64,000 nt of DNA from Prolixibacter denitrificans (GCF_003014495.1 NZ_PYGC01000010.1:62001-126000); one strand, 5' to 3'. Shown: positions 16,570-25,959, counted from the first letter of the stretch. The notes: generated by a model from the sequence alone, not told the origin. Numbers and translations: made by a program.

Positions 16570-19023
16570 ATGAATACGCCCTACAGCATCATACCCATTT
16601 TGTCAGGTACCCTGCTCGCTTATTTCATTACCTGGATACTGAGTCGTCGGAAATGGATTTCCCGTAACGTCCACCGGCAAATATGGAATATACTACTGCT
16701 GATTACTTTTCTCTTCACAATCGTTCTGGGACTGTTGCTGGCACTGAAAGCCAACTATAACCTGAAGTTTGCCTTTCTCGACGAAGCCTTACCGGTGCAT
16801 GTTGACTTTGGGATTGCCATGAGTATTATCGGCCTGTTGCATATTTTTTGGCACCTCAACTACTTTAAACGCTTGTTTGGAAAAGAGACGGAACGAAAGT
16901 CAACGAAAACACCAGAAGAGAAACAAGTCTACATTCGAAAAACACCTCTACTTTTTCCATTTATTTTGGGACTTGTTACCCTTACGGGACAACTGGTTCT
17001 GTTTCGTGACTACCTGGCTATCTTTGGAGGCAATGCCCTCTATGTCGGCATTTTGCTTTCCCTTTGGTTAATCCTTACCGGACTCGGCACACAATTGGCC
17101 CGGAATAAAGCTTTTTCGGTTACTACGATAATCCGAATGTTACTACTAATTACCGTACTTCCATCTGTCAGCATCCTGATTATTCGGGTAACACACGGCT
17201 GGCTTTTCGAAACGGGAACAGAAACCGGTCCGTTAAGCTTTGCTTTCTTTGCCCTGTTTACGCTGGCACCTCTTTGTCTCACCGGCGGATTGCTATTTCC
17301 GGTTTTAAGCCAGCATCGGCCGGGCGAAACCACCGGTCTGATTTACTCGTGGGAGTCAGCGGGCAGTTTGCTTTCAGGTATGTTATTCAGTTTTGTGTGG
17401 GTATTTCTCATCTCGCCTATTCAAACCGTGGCGCTCACCGGCATTATCAGCCTGGCATTATTACTCTTCCTTCGAAGAAGGATGAAAGAAATTCCTCTTT
17501 ACACAACCTCAGCCATTACAATACTTCTAGTCTTCCTGTTCATTTTTCCGCCCGAGAAGTTAACACGAGCTTCACTTTTCCCGGGGCAGCAAATTCAAAG
17601 CATTATTCAAAGCATCTCCGGTGAACTGGTAATTACAAAGGCAGAAAGCCAATCCAATGTATTCGAAAACAGTCGACTGCTCTACTCCCAGGGAAGTCCT
17701 TCGGCAGCAGAAGAACCAGTCCATTATGCCTTATCCCAGCTTGCACGCGTCAATCACATAGCAGTAATTTCCGGAGCATTAACCGGCGTTCTATCAGAAT
17801 GTCTGAAATACCATCCAAACCGTATCGATTACTTCGAAGTAAATGGCAAGTTGCTCGATTTGGAAAAACAAAGCATTACGATTCCGGACGACTCTGTTAT
17901 TCATAGCCACCGGACCGATTTTCAGCGCTGGATTGCTCAACATCCTGCTCGATATGACGGTGTACTTTTAAACATTCCACCTCCCGAAACGCCATCAGCC
18001 AGCCGGTATTACACCCAGGAATTCTTCCGAAGCATCCGGAAAAATCTCTCCGATAGCGGAGTCGTTGCCATCCCTTTGTTGTCAACCGCCAACTATCTCG
18101 ATCCAACCACGGTTCGTCTCTATCAATCCGTCGTCGCAACTATCCAACCTTATTTCAAACATTGGCTTATCCTTCCCGGAAACCGGGATATTCTGCTGGT
18201 TTCAAATGGCAAATTGCACGCCAACATTTTAACCAGGGTCAACGATTTGGGCATCATGACCAATTACATCGCTTATTTTGTCGACGAATCGGAATTGGTT
18301 ACCCGGAGCCACGAATATGCGGAAATGATGAAAGATGGAGTACCAACGGTATCGGCCAATCATCCCATTGCAGTCAGCTATTTTACCGGTTTCTGGTTGA
18401 AAAAGCATGGTCTTTCCTACATTCTTTTCGGGACCATACTCTTTGTCATTTTCATCTTCCTGATAAGTTTCACACGCGGCATTTCCAGAAGCATGTTTGC
18501 TGCCGGATTTACTGCATCCACGATGGAGATTGTTCCGCTTGTACTGATTCAATCAGCATTCGGATATTCCTATTACCTGATTGGCGTTATTTTCACGCTC
18601 TTCATGGCCGGACTCACGCTGGGTGCACGCTGGAAAATAGCCGAAGGCCCCAAGGGCAATCACCTGATTTACCGGCAGCATATCTGGTTTATGTTATTGC
18701 TGATACTGCAGTGGGCCATCGCGGGATGGCTTTCTCCCGGAAGAACGGTCATTTACATTACCTCGGAACTGCTGCTGATTGCCCTAACCGGATGGCTAAC
18801 CGGGCGAATGTTCCAACTAATTTCCAGCCAATACCAGCCACAAACGAAAGCTCCGGCGATGGTGTACAAAGCTGATCTGTACGGCTCGGCCGGAGGCGCC
18901 ATGTTAGTATCGGTGTTTTTGGTTCCGTTGCTTGGAATTAACCTGACACTCATCGTACTTTTAATGATGCATCTCCTCCTGACCTTTGTGTCGAAACACA
19001 GAACTTCTTCGGTTTCAACCTGA
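16570..19023 (+). CDS. polytopic membrane protein with spermidine-synthase-like domain and cytochrome-b-like N-terminus
   Basis: This 817-residue protein has roughly ten N-terminal membrane helices, a soluble insert at about residues 340-575, and further helices to the end. The insert has the spermidine-synthase/methyltransferase fold pattern: VISGALTG, then DYFEVNGKLLDL, HSHRTDFQRWI and RYYTQEFFRSI. The usual catalytic Asp motif is replaced by LLNIPPPETP, so aminopropyl transfer is doubtful. The first helices contain His35, His77, His91 and His95 (LLHIFWH), with 14 residues between H77 and H91 as in di-haem membrane cytochromes. It sits tightly between the Memo/AMMECR1 and radical SAM genes (2 nt and 27 nt gaps), so it is very likely part of that system. 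Confidence 0.82.
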   Translation: MNTPYSIIPILSGTLLAYFITWILSRRKWISRNVHRQIWNILLLITFLFTIVLGLLLALKANYNLKFAFLDEALPVHVDFGIAMSIIGLLHIFWHLNYFKRLFGKETERKSTKTPEEKQVYIRKTPLLFPFILGLVTLTGQLVLFRDYLAIFGGNALYVGILLSLWLILTGLGTQLARNKAFSVTTIIRMLLLITVLPSVSILIIRVTHGWLFETGTETGPLSFAFFALFTLAPLCLTGGLLFPVLSQHRPGETTGLIYSWESAGSLLSGMLFSFVWVFLISPIQTVALTGIISLALLLFLRRRMKEIPLYTTSAITILLVFLFIFPPEKLTRASLFPGQQIQSIIQSISGELVITKAESQSNVFENSRLLYSQGSPSAAEEPVHYALSQLARVNHIAVISGALTGVLSECLKYHPNRIDYFEVNGKLLDLEKQSITIPDDSVIHSHRTDFQRWIAQHPARYDGVLLNIPPPETPSASRYYTQEFFRSIRKNLSDSGVVAIPLLSTANYLDPTTVRLYQSVVATIQPYFKHWLILPGNRDILLVSNGKLHANILTRVNDLGIMTNYIAYFVDESELVTRSHEYAEMMKDGVPTVSANHPIAVSYFTGFWLKKHGLSYILFGTILFVIFIFLISFTRGISRSMFAAGFTASTMEIVPLVLIQSAFGYSYYLIGVIFTLFMAGLTLGARWKIAEGPKGNHLIYRQHIWFMLLLILQWAIAGWLSPGRTVIYITSELLLIALTGWLTGRMFQLISSQYQPQTKAPAMVYKADLYGSAGGAMLVSVFLVPLLGINLTLIVLLMMHLLLTFVSKHRTSSVST

Positions 19024-19050
19024 AAAACGCAAACGCCAAAAATTTTCGTC

Positions 19051-20169
19051 ATGAAAGCACCTTCGATATCGAGACGAACATGTATCAAAACCGGGCTCAT
19101 CGGAACGCTGGGCATGGCTTTTATTCCGGCATTGGCAGCCAATGATTCGGTTCCCAGAAAATACCAGCGCGAGGCACGTTATTACAAAGTTACCGGTCGC
19201 GGAGTGAAGTGTACACTTTGCCCGAATAAGTGCAACATCAGCCTGAATGATACCGGCGACTGCCGGACCCGAATCAACCGCGATAATAAACTATACACAA
19301 CAGCTTACGGAAACCCGTGCGCCATTCATATCGACCCGGTCGAGAAAAAACCATTGTACCATTTCCTACCGGGAAGCCGTTCCTTTTCCATTGCCACTGC
19401 AGGATGTAATCTTGTTTGCCTGAATTGCCAAAACTGGCAAATCTCACAGGCTACTCCAGCTGAAACCCGGAATCAGGAACTGTTTCCTGAACAAGTGGTT
19501 GCGTCGTCCATCGGAAATAACTGCCAATCGATTGCCTATACCTATGCCGAACCGCTTGTCTTTTACGAATACACGTATGATTCTTCGGAGAAAGCACATC
19601 AGGAAGGCATCAAAAACATCCTCGTTTCTAACGGTTACGTCAATGAAGAACCACTGCGCAAACTCGCCAAAGTCATCGATGCAGCCAATATCGATTTAAA
19701 ATCCTTTAGCGACGATATTTATGTACGGCTGAACACCGGCTCGCTGGAACCTGTTCTCCATACCCTGAAAATCCTAAAAGAGGAAGGTGTTTGGCTCGAA
19801 ATTACCAACCTGGTTATTCCCGGCTGGACCGACGATATGGACATGATAAAAGAGATGTGCGGCTGGCTGACGAAAAATGGCTTTGAAGAAACTCCGATAC
19901 ATTTCAGCCGGTTCTTCCCGCAATACAAACTACAGCAGCTGCCGGCTACTCCAGCCGAAACACTTACCAAAGCACGCAACATTGCGATGCAGAAAGGAAT
20001 GAAATTCGTGTACATTGGTAACCTACCGGGAAGCGATGCATCGAACACATTATGCCCCAAATGCCATCAGGTAGTCATTGAACGAAAGGGATTTCGCATC
20101 ATGCAAAACAATCTGACAGAGGGTAAATGCCAATTCTGTCACACACCCGTTCAGGGTGTTTGGAGTTAG
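19051..20169 (+). CDS. amrS: AmmeMemoRadiSam radical SAM enzyme with Tat signal
   Basis: This 372-residue protein has the radical SAM cluster motif CNLVCLNC (CxxxCxxC) at about residues 117-124. An N-terminal Cys group (CTLCPNKC and GDC) and a C-terminal zinc-type pair (CPKC and CQFC) are characteristic of AmrS. Residues 1-30 look like a twin-arginine signal: SRRTCIK, then a moderate hydrophobic stretch ending in PALAA. Tat export would move the folded, cluster-loaded enzyme out of the cytoplasm, which is surprising for a SAM-dependent enzyme. The signal on the first gene of the operon supports the same location. It is last in the operon, 27 nt after the membrane protein. Confidence 0.92.
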   Translation: MKAPSISRRTCIKTGLIGTLGMAFIPALAANDSVPRKYQREARYYKVTGRGVKCTLCPNKCNISLNDTGDCRTRINRDNKLYTTAYGNPCAIHIDPVEKKPLYHFLPGSRSFSIATAGCNLVCLNCQNWQISQATPAETRNQELFPEQVVASSIGNNCQSIAYTYAEPLVFYEYTYDSSEKAHQEGIKNILVSNGYVNEEPLRKLAKVIDAANIDLKSFSDDIYVRLNTGSLEPVLHTLKILKEEGVWLEITNLVIPGWTDDMDMIKEMCGWLTKNGFEETPIHFSRFFPQYKLQQLPATPAETLTKARNIAMQKGMKFVYIGNLPGSDASNTLCPKCHQVVIERKGFRIMQNNLTEGKCQFCHTPVQGVWS

Positions 20170-20209
20170 AACTACAGACTGAAAAGATCCGAACGAAAAC
20201 AAAAGTTAC

Positions 20210-20217
20210 TATCTTTG
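20210..20217 (+). promoter_or_regulatory. candidate -7 element upstream of the PhzF-like gene
   Basis: TATCTTTG fits TAnnTTTG and lies 123 bp before the PhzF-like start in a 170-bp gap. No clear -33 TTG box is visible at 18-21 bp upstream, so confidence is low. Confidence 0.35.
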
Positions 20218-20339
20218 ATTTTCGGCGGATTGAGGAACAAAATGCCTTTCATTTCCAAAAGTAAAACCGCCAAACTGATGACCGATCGCTAACCTTCATT
20301 CCTGTTAAAGTTGAATAGAAAATCGTTAAAAACAAACAC

Positions 20340-21125
20340 ATGAAAATACAGGTTTTTCAGGTCGACGCCTTTGCTTCCGAGCTATTTGAAGGAAATCCGG
20401 CTGCTGTTTGTCCGCTGGAAGAATGGCCCGAAGACGAAGTCCTTCAGAATATTGCCATGGAGAACAACTTATCGGAGACAGCCTTCTTTGTGCGCAATCT
20501 CCACGATTACGAACTCCGGTGGTTTACACCCAAGGTGGAAGTGGCCCTTTGCGGACACGCCACGTTGGCTACAGCACATGTCCTTTTTCATCATTTAGGA
20601 AGTACCAAAAATCCGCTCATCTTCAAAACCCGTAAAAGCGGTGAATTGCAGGTGAAAAAAGACAAAGGCTTATTAACGCTGAATTTTCCGGCTGATAAGC
20701 TGGAACCGGCCCTTCCTCCCAAAGGATTGATTGAAGCATTGGGCAAAAAACCAGAAGAAATCTGGAAAGGGAAAACTGATTACCTGCTATATTATCCCGC
20801 CCAGGAAGACATTGAAGAAATGGCTCCGGACTTTTTCCGTCTGGCCAACGTCGAAGCGCGGGGCGTCATCGTAACAGCTCCGGGCTATGAAAGCGATTTT
20901 GTTTCCCGGTTCTTTGCTCCCGCCGTTGGGGTCAATGAGGATCCGGTAACCGGCTCTGCGCATACCTCGTTAACTCCATTTTGGGCACACCGGATGAATC
21001 AGCTGGAATTTGACGCCCTCCAACTGAGTGAGCGTGGCGGAAAACTTCGGTGTCATCTTTCCGGAGACCGCGTTCTGATTTCCGGCCAGGTTAAAACATT
21101 CCTCGAAGGAACCATCACATTGTAA
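20340..21125 (+). CDS. PhzF-family isomerase-like protein
   Basis: This 261-residue cytoplasmic protein belongs to the PhzF/diaminopimelate-epimerase-like family. It begins MKIQVFQVDAFASELFEGNPAAV and carries the conserved NNLSETAFF, whose Glu is the catalytic acid/base in PhzF. The ALCGHAT loop and, in the second half, EDPVTGSAH follow. There are no phenazine genes around, so it is one of the many housekeeping or orphan homologues (YddE type) with unknown substrate. At 261 residues it is shorter than the usual 280-300. It lies 41 bp upstream of the sialate O-acetylesterase on the same strand and may be co-transcribed. Confidence 0.88.
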   Translation: MKIQVFQVDAFASELFEGNPAAVCPLEEWPEDEVLQNIAMENNLSETAFFVRNLHDYELRWFTPKVEVALCGHATLATAHVLFHHLGSTKNPLIFKTRKSGELQVKKDKGLLTLNFPADKLEPALPPKGLIEALGKKPEEIWKGKTDYLLYYPAQEDIEEMAPDFFRLANVEARGVIVTAPGYESDFVSRFFAPAVGVNEDPVTGSAHTSLTPFWAHRMNQLEFDALQLSERGGKLRCHLSGDRVLISGQVKTFLEGTITL

Positions 21126-21166
21126 AAACAGAACACGATTCAAACTACTATACAAAAACACACGTT

Positions 21167-23143
21167 ATGAAGATTTTTTTAAGCAATCTTACCAGGATAA
21201 CACTGGTAATGTTGGTCTTTTTGTCTTTTTCTTTGGAAGGAAAGGCGCAGATAACGATGCCGCGGATATTCAACTGTGGCATGGTGCTTCAGGAAGGCAT
21301 GGAAGTTCCCGTTTGGGGCTGGGCCTCGCCTCACGAAAAAGTGACTGTTTCCATCGACGGGAATACTGTTAAAACCAGGGCGGACAACGACGGAAAATGG
21401 CAACTAAAGCTGCCCGAAATGAATGCCGGTGGTCCTTACTCCATGAAAATAAAAGGGAATAACACCATTGTTTTCGAAAATATTATGGTCGGTGAAGTCT
21501 GGGTATGTTCAGGACAATCCAACATGGAGTTTCCGGTCGATAGCATCGACCAAAGCTATCGTGGAGTCAATAACTATCGAAAGGAAATGGCAGATGCAGA
21601 CAACTATCCCGAAATAAGGCTTTTCACGGTTCCCCGAAAAATTGCCCAAACGCCACAAAAGGACATGGATGATGGCGAATGGCTCGAGTGTTCGTCAGCA
21701 ACTGTAGGAGACTTTTCGGCAGTTGGTTATTTCTTTGCCCGCGATTTATACAAAAAGCTGGGCGTGCCTATTGGAATGATTTGTTCATCATGGGGAGGAA
21801 CGGTAGCTGAATCATGGACCAGTCCCGAAACGATGGCAAATGATTCTGATTTTGCTCCAATGCTGGCTGCATTGCAAAAACTGGATCTGAAAAAATACAA
21901 GGAAAGCAAAGAAGCTGCAATCAAAGCGAAACTGGGCGATTTACCCACCGTTGATAAAGGTTTGGTTGACGGCAAAGCAGTTTGGGCTGCACCAGATTTC
22001 GACGATTCTGCGTGGAAGTCGATGCAACTCCCGGGATTGTGGGAAAGTCGTGGCTATGAATCAATCGATGGCATTGCCTGGTTCCGGAAAACCATCGAGA
22101 TATCGCCCGAAGATGCCGGGAAAGCGGCGAAGTTGAACCTTCAGAAGATTGATGATTCGGACCAAACCTGGGTAAACGGAATCCCGGTAGGCAAGACCAT
22201 GAATGCATATGACAAAAACAGGCATTATGATATTCCGGAAGGTTTGCTGAAAACTGGCAAAAATGTCATCACGGTACGAGTAGAAGACACTGGAGGCGGC
22301 GGTGGAATATATGGCAGCGCGAACCAGTTGAACCTGCAGATTGACGGCAAAAACATTCCACTGGCAGGCGACTGGAAATTTAAGTTTGGTAAGATAGATA
22401 CCAACGCAATATCTCTGGGACCGAATGACTATCCTACGTTGTTGTATAATGGAATGGTCAGTCCGATAGCAGGCTACGGAATAAAAGGAGTTATCTGGTA
22501 TCAGGGAGAATCGAACGCCGACCGACCTACCCAGTATCAGCGCATTTTTCCGAACCTGATCAAAGACTGGCGCATGCACTGGAACGAAGGCGATTTTCCA
22601 TTCCTTTTCGTTCAGCTAGCGAATTACATGGCTCCGGCTAAAGAACCAGGTGATAGCAACTGGGCGCGTTTGCGCGAAGCTCAAACCAAAACGCTGGCGT
22701 TACCCAATACCGGAATGGCTGTAGCTATTGATATAGGTGAAGGAGGAAATATTCATCCTAAGAACAAACAATCCGTCGGGTACCGACTTTCGTTGCCGGC
22801 ACTCAAAATCGCTTATAACAAAGACCTGGTATATTCGGGACCAATGTATGACTACATGGATATCGATAAATCAAGAGTTTTCCTCACATTCAATCATGTG
22901 GGCGACGGACTCAAGGTTCGCGATAAATATGGCTATCTGAAGGGCTTTGCGGTAGCCGGTGCCGATAAGAAATTCCACTGGGCAAAAGCGGTTGTTGTCA
23001 ATCCAACCACGGTTGTTGTCTTCAGTTCTGAAGTGAAGAACCCGGTGGCTGTTCGTTACGGGTGGGCAGACAATCCGGATGATGTCAATCTGTATAACAG
23101 CGCAGATCTACCGGCTTCGCCCTTTCGGACCGATAACTGGTAA
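21167..23143 (+). CDS. sialate O-acetylesterase-family SGNH hydrolase, exported
   Basis: This 658-residue protein has an N-terminal signal peptide (to about residue 27), a first beta-domain, and then the SGNH catalytic fold starting VWVCSGQSNMEF with nucleophile Ser118. A galactose-binding-like module (about 265-415, with the DDSAWKSMQLPG and WFRKTIEI signatures) interrupts the catalytic domain. The C-terminal part has the catalytic His in NIHPKNKQSVGYRL. Family members remove acetyl groups from sialic acids or from plant polysaccharides. In environmental Bacteroidota without other sialic-acid genes, deacetylation of hemicellulose is as likely. A strong bidirectional terminator follows at 23164-23199. 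Confidence 0.9.
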   Translation: MKIFLSNLTRITLVMLVFLSFSLEGKAQITMPRIFNCGMVLQEGMEVPVWGWASPHEKVTVSIDGNTVKTRADNDGKWQLKLPEMNAGGPYSMKIKGNNTIVFENIMVGEVWVCSGQSNMEFPVDSIDQSYRGVNNYRKEMADADNYPEIRLFTVPRKIAQTPQKDMDDGEWLECSSATVGDFSAVGYFFARDLYKKLGVPIGMICSSWGGTVAESWTSPETMANDSDFAPMLAALQKLDLKKYKESKEAAIKAKLGDLPTVDKGLVDGKAVWAAPDFDDSAWKSMQLPGLWESRGYESIDGIAWFRKTIEISPEDAGKAAKLNLQKIDDSDQTWVNGIPVGKTMNAYDKNRHYDIPEGLLKTGKNVITVRVEDTGGGGGIYGSANQLNLQIDGKNIPLAGDWKFKFGKIDTNAISLGPNDYPTLLYNGMVSPIAGYGIKGVIWYQGESNADRPTQYQRIFPNLIKDWRMHWNEGDFPFLFVQLANYMAPAKEPGDSNWARLREAQTKTLALPNTGMAVAIDIGEGGNIHPKNKQSVGYRLSLPALKIAYNKDLVYSGPMYDYMDIDKSRVFLTFNHVGDGLKVRDKYGYLKGFAVAGADKKFHWAKAVVVNPTTVVVFSSEVKNPVAVRYGWADNPDDVNLYNSADLPASPFRTDNW

Positions 23144-23163
23144 GTCGAAGAAAACGATATAAA

Positions 23164-23199
23164 AAAACAGGCTCACAAATTGAAATGTGAGCCTGTTTT
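23164..23199. terminator. bidirectional terminator
   Basis: The 14-bp arms AAAACAGGCTCACA (23164-23177) and TGTGAGCCTGTTTT (23186-23199) are perfectly complementary, with U-runs on both strands. They separate two convergent genes. Confidence 0.9.
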
Positions 23200-23214
23200 C
23201 TTTGTTTCGTATCG

Positions 23215-23745
23215 TTAAGGTTCCAGCAGGTACGGCCACTGCATACCGGCCAACATCGCTTTCTCCCATATTTTATAGGGTTTTCCCGACATAGATATAC
23301 CATATTCGGCTACGGCCTGCGGAAAGGTTACTCCCTTTCTAAACAGCCAAAACAAATGACTGTCGAATAAACTTCCGGGCGTTATTTTCTGATTCATGGT
23401 AACAGCGACATCGAATAAATCATTCTTAATCAATGCTTCTGACACAGGCAGGTTTTTATCTTTGTGTAACAAAGGCTCCTGAGCCTGAAGACCTTTTAAT
23501 ACCCTATAAAAAAGACGATAATTCTCGAACTGAATTTTATAGTGATGTTCCTTCTTTGTCTTCTCCCTGATAAACTTGAAGATAATAAATTCACGTTTTA
23601 CCATGAATTGCCCCGAAGTTATCTGAATCATTTCAGGTACAGTAATTCCGTAATTATATAAGAGAAACAGTATTAACCGTTGCCGATCGGTCGTACTTCT
23701 GTTCATAAAATTACGTACATCATCCGGCGAAAAAAACTCATCCAT
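23215..23745 (-). CDS. hypothetical protein, degenerate tyrosine-recombinase-like fold
   Basis: This 176-residue protein has no signal peptide or membrane segment. Its start follows the pattern of the tyrosine-recombinase catalytic domain: RQRLILFLLYNYGITVPEM matches the RDRLIL-LLY-TGLR-SEL region, but the first catalytic Arg is replaced by Thr. A later segment FDSHLFWLFRKGVTFPQAV resembles the HxLRHTFAT-L-x-G-V helix with the catalytic residues scrambled, and the terminal Tyr is not evident. It is probably a non-catalytic descendant of an integrase-like DNA-binding fold. No mobile-element features flank it. Its 322-bp upstream region is non-coding. The relationship is my own pattern match and needs a profile search. 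Confidence 0.55.
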   Translation of the reverse strand: MDEFFSPDDVRNFMNRSTTDRQRLILFLLYNYGITVPEMIQITSGQFMVKREFIIFKFIREKTKKEHHYKIQFENYRLFYRVLKGLQAQEPLLHKDKNLPVSEALIKNDLFDVAVTMNQKITPGSLFDSHLFWLFRKGVTFPQAVAEYGISMSGKPYKIWEKAMLAGMQWPYLLEP

Positions 23746-24067
23746 AAATTATGAATTTTTCGAAATACGTTAACTATCCACACAAATTTTACACATGCAT
23801 AAGTAAAGGCCAGTGTTATTTCAGGAACGTGATAGCTTTCAGTAAAATTAAACCCCTATTTTAAGTAGCATCCCCAAAAAACAGATAGACCTAAACGGTA
23901 ATCCATATCACAAAAATACATATTTTTTCAGAGATTCAAATACCAGTGATATATATTCTTACACATCTTATCAACACTTTTCGTTTGAATTGAAGAACAA
24001 AAGAAAAATGCCGGCTATCGGCACAATTATTTCATTGCTATTTCTCTATATTTTTCGGCTATTTCAG
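23746..24067. other. non-coding stretch between two minus-strand genes
   Basis: This 322-bp AT-rich stretch has no gene I can support. It must contain the promoter of the 23215-23745 gene, but no clear element stands out. I see no obvious terminator for the esterase gene at 24068. Confidence 0.4.
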
Positions 24068-25195
24068 CTATTTATTCAAGAATTCGTCTCCGTTGTATTT
24101 CCACCCCAAAACGGAGGACATCACAGGAACCAAGAATGCAGCCGTTTTTTTCTGTCCCGAATAGTTGGGATGAGAGTCCGCCCCCAGATCGTGTCCGGGA
24201 ATCATTAAGTAGGTAGGAACACCAACAAAATAAACGTTATTCACCTGATGAACCTGACGAAATGCTTCAACCATCTCTTTCACGTAAGAATAACAAGGCT
24301 CATCAATCATAGGGCCAACGATGCAAAACACCGGCACTCCCGGATAATTCTTTTGTACCCGCAAAATCAGGTTTTCATAACCTCTCTGAAATACAGCTTT
24401 ATCGGGAAAAGGATGAGTAGAAAAATCGTTAGTACCCAAATTAATCACCACGGCATCAGGTATCCAATTCGAAAAATTCCATTTAGGCTGCTCCTTCATA
24501 TCGTACACCTGGTCACACTTTGACGGCATGGGCTCCGGCGATATTTTCCCTTTATAGCCATAATTCCTTACTACTCCGTATCCCGAATGAGACACCAGGT
24601 GGTAGTCCGCATCAAAAGCACGAGCCGTAATTGGCGCATAACTTTTGTAGCTATTCTCGGTCTCCGGCTTGAAGTGAGCATTCTTCGATTTCCCCTCCAC
24701 CCCATAACCACAGGTAATCGAGTTACCGATAAATTGGATTTTATGTTTAGGTGCATTCGGCCAGGGAGAAATGACAGCTCCCTCATCCAGGTAAATACCG
24801 CTAAAAGTGGCTGTTCCCTGCTCTCCTTCAGTTCTTTTAACTATCTCTACCTTATGTAGTTTATTTTTGAGATTATCGGCAATCACTAAAATTGTATCAC
24901 CGGTTACCTTCATCACCTTTGCGGGAAGATTATCAACCATTACCTGAAAATAATCGTGCCGGGTATCACTCATTTTCACTGCACATGATTTTCCGGTAAA
25001 CTGAAACTGAATATAGACTCCGCCCCAGTCGAAACGAGGATTTTCCTTATCTGAGAAATCAATCCGCCCTACATACCGAATAGCCGAATTGGCCGCGTCG
25101 ATGAACTGCTTTCCCGATTGTCCGGCAAAGGCCTTGAAATGAAACAGTAGTGCAATAATGAAAACGAGCGAGAGTTGCGCTTTCCGAAAATTCAT
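24068..25195 (-). CDS. CE2-like carbohydrate esterase (SGNH fold), exported
   Basis: This 375-residue protein has a signal peptide (first 24 residues), an N-terminal jelly-roll (about 30-145) and a C-terminal SGNH hydrolase domain. Motifs are GNSITCGYG (Ser159 nucleophile), NLGTNDFS and the catalytic dyad in ADSHPNYSGQ. The jelly-roll plus SGNH order is that of carbohydrate esterase family 2, which deacetylates xylan, glucomannan and related sugars. Together with the sialate O-acetylesterase-family gene nearby this suggests use of acetylated plant or algal polysaccharides, though the two genes are not in one operon. Specificity cannot be read from the sequence. Confidence 0.85.
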   Translation of the reverse strand: MNFRKAQLSLVFIIALLFHFKAFAGQSGKQFIDAANSAIRYVGRIDFSDKENPRFDWGGVYIQFQFTGKSCAVKMSDTRHDYFQVMVDNLPAKVMKVTGDTILVIADNLKNKLHKVEIVKRTEGEQGTATFSGIYLDEGAVISPWPNAPKHKIQFIGNSITCGYGVEGKSKNAHFKPETENSYKSYAPITARAFDADYHLVSHSGYGVVRNYGYKGKISPEPMPSKCDQVYDMKEQPKWNFSNWIPDAVVINLGTNDFSTHPFPDKAVFQRGYENLILRVQKNYPGVPVFCIVGPMIDEPCYSYVKEMVEAFRQVHQVNNVYFVGVPTYLMIPGHDLGADSHPNYSGQKKTAAFLVPVMSSVLGWKYNGDEFLNK

Positions 25196-25305
25196 AGGAT
25201 AAGTTTTACGTGTTGAATGGCTAAAAATAGCGATTCTTCGCCGCTCACAGGCTCTTTTAACAAGAATTATGAAATCAGAAGGTCGTTATCCTTCCTGGAA
25301 AGGAC

Positions 25306-25959
25306 TCATTCAGGAATTGTTATTTTTTTACCCAGAAAATGAGGTTGAGATCCGAACAACAGATCGAAATATCCCCGAATTCTCGCACCAGCTTCGCGAA
25401 GATGGACCTTCCAGGCCGGTATCCCGGAAACTTCACGAGCATTGTAGCCAATGGCATCAATCCCCTTCAAACGTGCAATAAACACAGCCCGTTCGTTGTG
25501 AAAAGGCTGGCTAATGATTGTAAATTTCTGCTGTCCAAAAATCTCACGACAGCGGATGACTGAATCAAACGTTCGAAAACCGGCATAATCTAAATAAATC
25601 CGATCAGCCGGAACACCTGCATCCACCAAATCTTTTTGCATGGTTACCGGCTCGTTATAATTCCGGTAACGGTTATCGCCACTCACGATCAGGTAGCGAA
25701 CCTTCTTGCTTTTATACAAGCGAACAGCTGCTTCAATCCGGTAGCGGTAAAACAGGTTTTCAGTTCCTTCGGAGACGTACTTGCTCGTTCCCAGAACCAG
25801 TCCACATTTATTCGCGGGAATTTCGGTGAGCGACTGATAAAGATATCGATGTGAATAAACGGACACAATAAAATAACCCGTGAGCAACAGAACAAAACCC
25901 GTCAATATACTCCCGACTATCCATTTGCTCAATTTTTTCTGCCACCAACGTCTCATCAT
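25306..25959 (-). CDS. SanA/YdcF-like (DUF218) membrane-anchored protein
   Basis: This 217-residue protein has one N-terminal membrane helix (about 13-35) and a DUF218 domain. Family motifs include LVLGTSKYVSEG, LIVSGDNRY and the NEP-TMQKDLVDAGVP stretch, followed by IISQPFHNERAVF. E. coli SanA and related proteins affect envelope integrity and vancomycin exclusion; the chemistry is unknown. It lies 12 bp downstream of the histidine kinase gene and is therefore the third gene of a regulator-kinase-SanA operon. This suggests the two-component system concerns the cell envelope (inference). Confidence 0.87.
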   Translation of the reverse strand: MMRRWWQKKLSKWIVGSILTGFVLLLTGYFIVSVYSHRYLYQSLTEIPANKCGLVLGTSKYVSEGTENLFYRYRIEAAVRLYKSKKVRYLIVSGDNRYRNYNEPVTMQKDLVDAGVPADRIYLDYAGFRTFDSVIRCREIFGQQKFTIISQPFHNERAVFIARLKGIDAIGYNAREVSGIPAWKVHLREAGARIRGYFDLLFGSQPHFLGKKITIPE

